Below are positions 1-5,689 of a DNA stretch of 20,386 nt, piece after piece (the stretch's first letter is position 1; each line of letters begins with the position of its first letter). The notes below the pieces were generated by a model. That model did not search any database and was not told where the DNA came from. It saw only the letters and a list, made by a program, of their open reading frames with translations. Source of the stretch: a virus. Both the position numbers and the translations under genes were made by a program. The stretch covers positions 1-20,386 of the IMG/VR virus record IMGVR_UViG_3300022562_000006; one strand, 5' to 3'.

Positions 1-1
1 T

Positions 2-226
2 ACGTCCGAAGCTGCCCGCAATCTTGGAGTGGCCCCGACCAGCATCATCAAGGCGTGCAGGCGGTTTGAGATTTCACTTAGCCGCCACTCGTTTGATCCT
101 TATGCGGTATCTAAACGCGGGCCGGAAGCCAGCGACACGCGCACAAAAGCATGGTCGGCAAGCCCGGCTGCGATCCAGCGATATTTAAGCCAAAAGGCTC
201 TTGCAGGCGCGCGCGCTGGTAGATAG
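2..226 (+). CDS. C-terminal part of a helix-turn-helix protein (5' end outside window)
   Basis: This is the only plus-strand gene I accept. The frame is open from the first bases of the window to a TAG at 224-226, and no convincing start is visible. A GTG at 29 would fall in the middle of the DNA-binding motif, so the gene most likely begins to the left of the window. The first visible residues (SEAARNLGVAPTSIIKACRR) look like a helix-turn-helix: an Ala-Ala helix, a Gly-Val turn, then a recognition helix with Ser/Thr and basic residues. The remaining ~45 residues are basic and low in hydrophobics, with no recognisable domain. It converges on the phage late operon. It could be a phage regulator, a small DNA-binding protein or a flanking host gene, and I cannot say which. 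The HTH reading is moderately sure; the function is unknown. Confidence 0.55.
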   Translation, partial: TSEAARNLGVAPTSIIKACRRFEISLSRHSFDPYAVSKRGPEASDTRTKAWSASPAAIQRYLSQKALAGARAGR

Positions 227-229
227 AAA

Positions 230-339
230 GATCGCCGAGGGAAGCAAAATACAAAACGAGATCGTCACGGGTCGGCTTTGTATTGGTCCGAGAACTAGTC
301 TGCGCTACGGCCTATTCCAACCACGCTTCCCTCACGATC
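230..339. other. Nested inverted repeat between convergent genes (possible structured RNA or bidirectional terminator)
   Basis: The gene-free stretch 227-345 is not random. Outer arm 230-245 (GATCGCCGAGGGAAGC) pairs with 325-339 (GCTTCCCTCACGATC): 9 bp (237-245 with 325-333), a small internal loop, then 5 bp (230-234 with 335-339). Inside it, 248-255 (AATACAAA) is perfectly complementary to 277-284 (TTTGTATT), and CGA 257-259 can pair with TCG 272-274 to lengthen this stem. A weaker third stem is possible between GGTC 285-288 and GGCC near 309-312. The result resembles a three-way junction. There is no long T run on either side, so a classical intrinsic terminator is not clear. It starts 4 bases after the plus-strand stop and, read on the minus strand, 6 bases after the holin stop. 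A terminator shared by the two convergent units is the simplest reading. Confidence 0.4.
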
Positions 340-345
340 ACCCAA

Positions 346-513
346 TCAGCTTTTGCGCTTGGAATAGATAGACCAAGCAGCCGTTGCCAATGTCGCAACA
401 GCGCCGCCAAGCGTGGTTGCGGTTTCTGCGTCAATCATTCCTTGTCCGACAAAATAGCCGCCAAGGGCCGCAACGATGGCGCGAACCACGCCTGCGATTT
501 GTTCACCAGTCAT
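346..513 (-). CDS. Holin, probable internal in-frame start within the endolysin gene
   Basis: The last 55 codons of the endolysin frame can be translated alone. Three consecutive ATG codons (519-511) follow an AGGAG at 524-520. The third ATG, at 513, lies 6 bases from it, an ideal distance. The product has a short N-terminus (MTGEQIAGVV), a first hydrophobic span about residues 6-28 with GGYFVGQG, a second about 32-52 with GGAVATLATAAW, and a basic tail SKRKS. This matches small two-span phage holins of the type I remember being named Pam3-gp28 family. Such proteins form membrane lesions that release the endolysin. That a signal-less lysozyme needs a free holin supports separate synthesis. 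The separate product is an inference from the ribosome binding site, while the holin-like segment itself is clearly visible. Confidence 0.6.
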   Translation of the reverse strand: MTGEQIAGVVRAIVAALGGYFVGQGMIDAETATTLGGAVATLATAAWSIYSKRKS

Positions 514-1011
514 CATCATCTCCTGAAAAATGCGGACACTGCCGCGTGGTGTTGTGGTTTTCGATACTGGGGTCAGGAACAGCTTACGCTCTGCCTCTCT
601 ACGCCGAACCAAGCCACTTAGAACCCTTCCACCTGCCTTGTCCCAAAGAAGGATAGCGTTGGCAGCTTTCTCTTTGTCACCAGCGTTGAATGCAGACAAC
701 GCCGTAGACTTCTTAAACGCACCCGGCCCAATATTGTATGCCAAGGATACAAAGGCTCCAAACTCATTCTCGTTGATCGGAGCTGTGATATGAGGCTCAA
801 TCGACGCAGCAAACTTTTCCAAAGCCGCGCGAAGATATTTTTCAGCCTGATCTTTGGTGATCTTCATGCCAAGGCTTGGCTTAATACCAACGTCGGCCGT
901 TGCGGTGGTGCCATATCCAATGGTGAGAATTTTTGCAGGGCAAAGATACGTTTCCGCACGGAAACCTTCAAATTCCTTGACCATATCAACGGTGGCCTGA
1001 TTGACGTTCAT
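346..1011 (-). CDS. GH24 endolysin fused in frame to a C-terminal holin
   Basis: Residues 1-146 are a phage-type lysozyme (GH24), which cuts the MurNAc-GlcNAc bond of peptidoglycan at the end of infection. E15 sits in FEGFRAETYLC, C24 at the position held by Asp in T4 lysozyme (E-x8-D-x5-T), and T30 in LTIGYGTT. NEFGAFVSLAYNIG (82-95) and GLVRRREAERKLF (133-145) are family-typical. No N-terminal signal or SAR segment is present. Residues 147-164 are a linker, and 165-221 form a two-span holin (about 172-194 and 198-218) ending in SKRKS. Lysozyme and holin are normally separate proteins. Here no stop separates them, so the full product would be a membrane-anchored lysozyme. The start at 1011 overlaps the upstream gene as ATGA and has GAGG 8 bases upstream. 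A sequencing error removing a stop cannot be excluded. Confidence 0.85.
   Translation of the reverse strand: MNVNQATVDMVKEFEGFRAETYLCPAKILTIGYGTTATADVGIKPSLGMKITKDQAEKYLRAALEKFAASIEPHITAPINENEFGAFVSLAYNIGPGAFKKSTALSAFNAGDKEKAANAILLWDKAGGRVLSGLVRRREAERKLFLTPVSKTTTPRGSVRIFQEMMMTGEQIAGVVRAIVAALGGYFVGQGMIDAETATTLGGAVATLATAAWSIYSKRKS
511..525 (-). promoter_or_regulatory. Internal Shine-Dalgarno and triple ATG for holin
   Basis: Read on the minus strand, CAGGAG is followed directly by ATGATGATG. The AGGAG is in frame inside the endolysin coding sequence, where it is translated as Gln-Glu before Met-Met-Met. Only the second or third ATG has usable spacing (3 or 6 bases), and the third is preferred. 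A strong ribosome binding site exactly at the lysozyme/holin junction is best explained as the retained start of a once-separate holin gene. Confidence 0.6.
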
Positions 1012-1238
1012 TTCCCGACCCTCGCAATCAAAGCCTTAATGTCGTCTCTGATTTCTGCCAGCATCTTGTTGGTTTCCTCCCGAGAAAGTCTTGATGCCTC
1101 CAGATCCTCCCTGCGCTGGTTCCACAGCCGCTTGATCTCGCGGCTGTTTTCAACGCTGCGCGCTTCAAGCCGGATAAGCCACACAAGTGACGCCACGAAT
1201 GCGACGGCTACGGGCCAAAACGTGCGGACAAGATCCAT
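1008..1238 (-). CDS. Small one-span membrane protein with coiled coil, lysis-cassette accessory
   Basis: The 76-residue protein has an N-terminal hydrophobic segment (about residues 5-23, WPVAVAFVASLVWLI) followed by a long charged helix with heptad-like spacing (about 26-75) ending in IARVGK. It lies between the transglycosylase and the endolysin-holin, and overlaps the latter as ATGA. A GGAG 8 bases upstream supports the start at 1238. The topology (short cytoplasmic end, one span, long helix) is like an inner-membrane spanin (Rz type). I found no overlapping or adjacent lipoprotein (Rz1 type), so a two-component spanin is not shown. Alternatives are a second holin or antiholin, or a small virion membrane protein. 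The role is inferred from position only. Confidence 0.7.
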   Translation of the reverse strand: MDLVRTFWPVAVAFVASLVWLIRLEARSVENSREIKRLWNQRREDLEASRLSREETNKMLAEIRDDIKALIARVGK

Positions 1239-1255
1239 TCACAACACTCCAGAAA

Positions 1256-1810
1256 TCATCTCAGGTTGAACTGTTGCAGGATAGCATAAGGATCATATGC
1301 CGCCAGAGCATCAGACTGCGCCAGTCGCAATTCTGGAAGCCGGAACGGCGGCATCCTGGCCGTCGAGGCGATGCCGTAATCTTCTTCGACAGGCTGGCCC
1401 ATAGCCAGCGGCAGGTTGGCAGATGCGCCGTTGAATGCCCGATCAGCCGCGCCAGTGCCGATGATCTTTGAGACGTAGTTTTGCGTTTCCTCAAATGGCG
1501 GGATGCCACCGTACTTGCGCACGTTGCCGGGTCCAGCGTTATAGGCGGCCAAGGCCAATCGCGGGTCTCCAAACTCATCGAGCTGCTGTCGCAGATACCG
1601 CGCACCCCCACGCAGATTTTGCAACGGGTCTGTCGGATCAACACCTAATTCTGCTGCCGTTCCCGGCATAAGCTGCGTTAAACCATAAGCACCCTTTGAA
1701 GATCCAGCTTCAGGGTTCCAGCTGCTTTCTTGCTGCACAAGGCGGAGAAAGAGATCAGGATTAACCCCTTCCTCCTCTGCAATGCGAATAGCTTCTGCGC
1801 GGTAATCCAT
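1256..1810 (-). CDS. Lytic transglycosylase, SLT/goose-lysozyme-like
   Basis: This is a peptidoglycan lytic transglycosylase: it cleaves the glycan strand and leaves a 1,6-anhydroMurNAc end. The SLT signature is complete. E28 is the predicted catalytic acid in VQQESSWNP, followed by [13 protein letters not shown] (40-52), AYNAGPGNV (89-97) and ETQNYVSKI (108-116). Residues after ~120 form a low-complexity tail without a known domain. There is no signal peptide. The gene lies after the tail appendage genes and before the lysis genes, so it could be a virion-carried enzyme that opens the wall during DNA entry or a second lysis enzyme. P22 itself places such activity in gp4. The start at 1810 lies 3 bases after the upstream stop and has no clear Shine-Dalgarno, suggesting coupled translation. 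Confidence 0.92.
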   Translation of the reverse strand: MDYRAEAIRIAEEEGVNPDLFLRLVQQESSWNPEAGSSKGAYGLTQLMPGTAAELGVDPTDPLQNLRGGARYLRQQLDEFGDPRLALAAYNAGPGNVRKYGGIPPFEETQNYVSKIIGTGAADRAFNGASANLPLAMGQPVEEDYGIASTARMPPFRLPELRLAQSDALAAYDPYAILQQFNLR

Positions 1811-1813
1811 AAC

Positions 1814-2107
1814 TTAGAACCGCGGCGGCCAGTTGTCGTAGCCGTTCAATTGGATCGTGACCGAGCCAGAAGTGTAGTTTCCAGTCTTGATGCCAGCCCG
1901 GTAGAAGTTCTTCATCGGGTCGTAGCCGACTTCCTCTGACGGTGCCGTCCAGGTGTCAACGTCCCGCCAGATGGTGCCGTCGGTCGAACGCTGCACTGTC
2001 ACGGTGGCAACGAATGTCCCAGAGATCGACAGGTTAAAGTCGCCGATGATGAGGATCGGATCGGTGAACGTGTTCTGGGCCGAGATGGTTTTGGTTGTCG
2101 CTGGCAT
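1814..2107 (-). CDS. Small beta-rich phage structural protein
   Basis: The 97-residue protein is made of alternating polar and hydrophobic stretches expected of a beta sandwich (for example GTFVATVTVQRSTDGTIWRD near 30-49, and YTSGSVTIQLNGYDN near 78-92). The pattern 'variation of a measured value in a strip with a standard W-R-D motif' is one I recognise from many hypothetical proteins in phage tail regions, but no function is established. It has the best ribosome binding site of the window, AGGAGG 5 bases before ATG. Its place after three spike/fibre-type genes suggests a tail appendage or virion decoration component. Confidence 0.75.
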   Translation of the reverse strand: MPATTKTISAQNTFTDPILIIGDFNLSISGTFVATVTVQRSTDGTIWRDVDTWTAPSEEVGYDPMKNFYRAGIKTGNYTSGSVTIQLNGYDNWPPRF

Positions 2108-2117
2108 TTAAGCCTCC

Positions 2118-2531
2118 TTATACGCCAAGATTTCCGGCTGCGATGAACTCGTTGGAAGCCGGGCTGATTAGAGAAACGACTGCGTTTTGACCGACAGTGC
2201 TGAACAGACCGCTATAACTTTTTAGCGTGGCTGTCCCTGACGCGATCGTCACCTTGCCAGCGCCGCCCTGAATGATGGTGCAGGAAAAGCCAACGCCCAA
2301 CCCAGTCGCACATGTGATGGTGACAGCCGATCCAGAGGTGCAATAGATCACCTTGCCGTTGTCAGATGCACTCAGCGTTCTGGATGTTCCGGCCTCTGTC
2401 ACAATGCCACTCGAATTGAGAGTGAAACCGCCAGCCGAAAAGCCGCCGACGATGGTCAAAAGGCCCTGAACGATTACGTTATTGAACACCGGGTTTCTGC
2501 CGAATATGCCGCCGTTGCTACGGATTGTCAT
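2118..2531 (-). CDS. Small beta-repeat tail appendage protein
   Basis: The 137-residue protein is rich in Gly, Ser, Thr and Val. Its N-terminus (NPVFNNVIVQGLLTIVGG) resembles the beginning of repetitive fibre segments. Residues ~49-130 contain a module seen in phage tail fibre proteins: SRTLSASDNGKVI, then TITCATGLGVGF, CTIIQGGAGKVTIASG, and a terminal EFIAAGN. A GAGGT sits 7 bases upstream of ATG, and the gene begins 9 bases after the preceding stop. There is no enzymatic motif. It is likely a fibre or adhesin piece associated with the tailspike. The same general style (GTIVLPTSAADKSEV and so on) occurs in the 148-residue protein at 13398-13844. Confidence 0.75.
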   Translation of the reverse strand: MTIRSNGGIFGRNPVFNNVIVQGLLTIVGGFSAGGFTLNSSGIVTEAGTSRTLSASDNGKVIYCTSGSAVTITCATGLGVGFSCTIIQGGAGKVTIASGTATLKSYSGLFSTVGQNAVVSLISPASNEFIAAGNLGV

Positions 2532-2540
2532 TGCGAGACC

Positions 2541-3539
2541 TCACTTGGTTCTAGCCTGCAACTCGGCAGGTGTCAGTTGTTGCGGATAATACTGAGCCTT
2601 GCGCACCCAGCCATAACAGTGGTTCCCAGCCGTCCCGACGGAACCAAAGCGCATTTCACTCTGGCCTGTTGGCGCACCTGCTGTAAGCGTCTGAGCCGCA
2701 GCGCCGTTGATGCTGGAATACCCAGCCCCGGAAGAATAAGACGCGCCGAGTTTGATCGTTGTGCTGGCGGGCCAGCTTCCGGTTTTGACGCTTGCAGAGC
2801 CTCCGATTGTCTTGATGACGCGGGCAGAGGCCGTGTCCCGCTCAAGGCGAATTGCTTGGGTAAGAGTGATGCCACTGTCGGTTATCAGCCCAAACATCTG
2901 CACGAAAGACAGCGCCCCGGAACGCGAAGTTCCTTCTACGATGAAAGTGCCCGCCGACGGGTTGTAGAAGGAGGAAAAGTTTGCCCCGATGATGCGTGAC
3001 ATTTCACCGTTTCGCGTCTTGGTCGTCCCGTCAGTTGGGACGAAACTTGTCTCAAAACCAGTGGCTTCAAGCTGCGCAAACTTTACGTTGCCAGAAACTG
3101 TGAGCGTCAGAGGACCAGCCGTTGGAGTGAAAGTGTAAACTCTGCGGGACGGATAGTTCCCAGCGCCGACGACAGTTGCTGAATGGGTGCCAGACAGAAC
3201 TACGGTCCCGCTTCCGTAGAAAGAAAGCGTGTTGGCGACAGCAGCAACAGTCACTGTCTGAGTTGTGAGGTTTGTCCCGTCGATCAGGCTATTCAGGAGC
3301 AGGTTAGTGGCCGCTCCTTCCGAAAGAAGTCCACGGCAGGCGAGCGTGACTGGATCAAAGTCCAGCCTCGGGAGATTATCATTCACAAGTTCGATCACCC
3401 CGCTCGCATTGATACGGGTTGCGGTGTTGCCCGCTCTAGAAGTGACGATGCGCGGATCAACGACGCCAGTCGTGAAGTCGATGGCGAAGTTCGGAAGAAC
3501 CCGCTCTGTCGCTGTCAGGCTGTAGGACGGTGTGAACAC
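2541..3539 (-). CDS. Tail fibre / lectin-like appendage protein
   Basis: The 332-residue protein begins with a segment (about 18-83) containing DFTTGVVDPRI, TATRINASGVIE, PRLDFDPVTLACRGLL and TNLLLNS. This arrangement is widespread in phage tail proteins carrying carbohydrate-binding beta sandwiches. FAQLEATGFETSFVPT follows at 154-169, then a C-terminal half resembling a concanavalin-A-like lectin fold (GTFIVEGTS, IKLGASYSSG, WVRKAQYYPQQLTPAELQ). It probably contributes to receptor recognition beside the tailspike. The start is GTG at 3539, with AGGAG 7 bases upstream. Two ATGs at 3544 and 3541 lie in other frames and do not lead to a protein. It overlaps or abuts the tailspike stop (3541-3543), implying coupling. 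Confidence 0.8.
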   Translation of the reverse strand: MFTPSYSLTATERVLPNFAIDFTTGVVDPRIVTSRAGNTATRINASGVIELVNDNLPRLDFDPVTLACRGLLSEGAATNLLLNSLIDGTNLTTQTVTVAAVANTLSFYGSGTVVLSGTHSATVVGAGNYPSRRVYTFTPTAGPLTLTVSGNVKFAQLEATGFETSFVPTDGTTKTRNGEMSRIIGANFSSFYNPSAGTFIVEGTSRSGALSFVQMFGLITDSGITLTQAIRLERDTASARVIKTIGGSASVKTGSWPASTTIKLGASYSSGAGYSSINGAAAQTLTAGAPTGQSEMRFGSVGTAGNHCYGWVRKAQYYPQQLTPAELQARTK

Positions 3540-3540
3540 A

Positions 3541-5637
3541 TCATCTCTCCTGATAGAAGCCAGAGGCTGTGATGGTAAACGCCCCAGCCGGAATGATGGT
3601 CTGCGCTAGAGAGCCAGTCGTGGTGTGATACAGGCGGATTGCGCCTACGCCGCCAACATTGACACCGGGGTTGATAAGACCGATTTGGCCGCCAGTTGTT
3701 GCAACGCCGCTGACAGAAACTGCCACGGTTGTTTCCTCGTTGCTTGCGGCGGTCACAGCAAGTGTCGGAAGCGTGACTTGGATCATGCCAGTGCCAGTAT
3801 GACCAGCGTCGACAGTAAGCTTAAGACGAAAAAAGATCAGCTTACCGCGCCGCCTCCACCGTCCGTATTGGATTGTGTAGGTTCCAGCCCCTGCCGTTGA
3901 TGAGCCAGTGACGATAGGCGAATATGAGGTCTCAGCCACATCATTGTCTATGGCTTGGAAGCTATTGCCGCCAACCGTAATGGTGTTCCCTCTGAACTCA
4001 TTGGTCTCTGGCGCAAAGGTGTGGGTGGCTTCTTTCTGGATGGCGACAAGCGTATTCCCGTTCGGTGAGGTGATGATGTTGTTCACAATCCGAACGTAAG
4101 ACGACGACGAGTTCACAGAGAAGTTTATGGCGTCTCCGCTTCCCGGTGATCCGTTCCCGCAGTCTTTGAACAGATTTCCTTCAAGCGTCAGGCGTTCCAC
4201 ATTGAAGACCGTCAGGCCGTCCCCAGAAGAATACCCACTCTGAATGAACTGATTGTTCCTCAGTGTGAGGTCGATGCTCTTTGCGGGTGATCCAGTAAAT
4301 CCGATTAGTGATGTCGCGCTGCCACGAATAAACTGGTTGCCCTCAACAAGCGCCCCTTTAGCGTTATAAATCTCGATAGAACGACCTGTGTTGGTCGTGA
4401 TGTTGTTCACGATGCGGACACCTTGGTCGTGCATCGAGTTTGTTACGCCTGCTGCTATCACAGGGTAATAGATTATCCCTTTACTGGCGTTCTCGATAAA
4501 ATTGCCTTCGACCAAAAACCCTTGATACGGGGTGATGTAATTCTCCGCGTTTGGAAGGAACACAGAGATACAGGCCACATTGCCGCCGATGTCGAAAAAC
4601 TTGTTGTTGGTGATCTTGATGTCGCGCACGACAGTCCTAACATCACCATTCGGCTCGATGTCGATAGCTCCCGGCATGTTGGAGCGTGTGGTACGGGTGA
4701 AATAGCAGCCTTCGATCAGCAGCCCATCGCAGTCGATCACAGACACGCCTTGGCGATTGTCTTTGTTCACGCCATCGAAGAAGCAGTTTCTGATCGTGAC
4801 ATTCACATTGTGACGAACTTGGCCGCCAACATTGCCCATACCAATATAGATACCGTCACCTTGGAAACCGATGAACTGGCAGTTGTCTATCAGCAAGTTC
4901 TTCGCGCCGTTCCAACTTGAAATATGCCGCTGCTCTGCAAACCCATCAGCGACCACGCGCCCCTCTAGGCGAAGGTCTTTGATCGCGATGTTCTCAATGA
5001 ACAGGTTGGGATCGCCACTGTCACAGCCAATTGCGCACCGGACGGCCTGCGCGGTTCTGATAATGGAGCCGGCGCCTTCTCCGAACAACATCGTGTTCGA
5101 CGGCAGGTTTACGAAGTTGATGATATAAAGCCCATTGGGGAAAAACACCGCACGCCCGCCAGTTCCAACAGCGGCAATGAGAGCCTCGGTGTCAACGACA
5201 GCATCGCCGCTGCCCGTGGCACCGAAGTCTTTGATTGAGACATAGTCCTGCAAACGCGAAGTCAGGATGCGATCCACCGCGCCGGTTGATCCTTCGTTGT
5301 AGATCATCTGATCTGTGCGGCTGGCAGTGGTTTCTGGGGTGAACCCATATCCAACGGGGCTGTAAATCACTAAAGCGTTGTTCTTGTCGCGCACCGTCAC
5401 CGAAAACTGGCTGTTGGAAAAAATTAGCGCTGGGCTGCCGTTCCGCATGACGTAGCCATTCGACGTGCGCAGGGGCTGGGCCGCCGGCTGCGTGAATGCG
5501 CTGTCGTAATAAACCTGGATCGGGTTGGTTTCCGGGTTCAGGTTTGCCACGCCAAAATACAGATAGCCCGCGTCGAGCGGATCACCGTTCTTGTCGGTGA
5601 AAATCGGATACGGCGGTGCGAGTTGCGTCAGCGTCAT
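3541..5637 (-). CDS. Tailspike: P22-like head-binding domain plus right-handed beta-helix
   Basis: The 698-residue receptor-binding protein is probably trimeric. Residues ~1-98 resemble the P22 tailspike head-binding domain (PIFTDKNGDPLDAGYLYFG, IQVYYDSAFTQPAAQPL, VTVRDKNNALVIYSPVGYG), which attaches the spike to the tail machine. VSIKDFGATGSG (133-144) opens a Pectate_lyase_3-type beta-helix that continues with many short PbH1-like coils (NVTIRNCFF, GLLIEGCYF, IKITNNKFF, LTLRNNQFI, LTLEGNLF) to ~570. GDGIYIG, NRQGVSV and GAIDIEPNGD (D326, E328) are typical of the family and are candidate active-site residues for polysaccharide cleavage. The last ~115 residues are a beta-sandwich cap. The start at 5637 is chosen for its AAGGA 7 bases upstream and homology. 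An in-frame start at 5703 would add 22 unlikely residues and overlap the previous gene. Confidence 0.9.
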   Translation of the reverse strand: MTLTQLAPPYPIFTDKNGDPLDAGYLYFGVANLNPETNPIQVYYDSAFTQPAAQPLRTSNGYVMRNGSPALIFSNSQFSVTVRDKNNALVIYSPVGYGFTPETTASRTDQMIYNEGSTGAVDRILTSRLQDYVSIKDFGATGSGDAVVDTEALIAAVGTGGRAVFFPNGLYIINFVNLPSNTMLFGEGAGSIIRTAQAVRCAIGCDSGDPNLFIENIAIKDLRLEGRVVADGFAEQRHISSWNGAKNLLIDNCQFIGFQGDGIYIGMGNVGGQVRHNVNVTIRNCFFDGVNKDNRQGVSVIDCDGLLIEGCYFTRTTRSNMPGAIDIEPNGDVRTVVRDIKITNNKFFDIGGNVACISVFLPNAENYITPYQGFLVEGNFIENASKGIIYYPVIAAGVTNSMHDQGVRIVNNITTNTGRSIEIYNAKGALVEGNQFIRGSATSLIGFTGSPAKSIDLTLRNNQFIQSGYSSGDGLTVFNVERLTLEGNLFKDCGNGSPGSGDAINFSVNSSSSYVRIVNNIITSPNGNTLVAIQKEATHTFAPETNEFRGNTITVGGNSFQAIDNDVAETSYSPIVTGSSTAGAGTYTIQYGRWRRRGKLIFFRLKLTVDAGHTGTGMIQVTLPTLAVTAASNEETTVAVSVSGVATTGGQIGLINPGVNVGGVGAIRLYHTTTGSLAQTIIPAGAFTITASGFYQER

Positions 5638-5689
5638 TTGGCATCCTTTCGCGTGACTTTTAACACGAAATGCAGGGGTTTGGATAGGG

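Noticed and set aside
311-345. Short minus-strand frame ending IVREAWLE after the holin stop
   Set aside because: It has only a few codons, no ATG and no Shine-Dalgarno. It overlaps the inverted repeat arm, which explains its conserved look.
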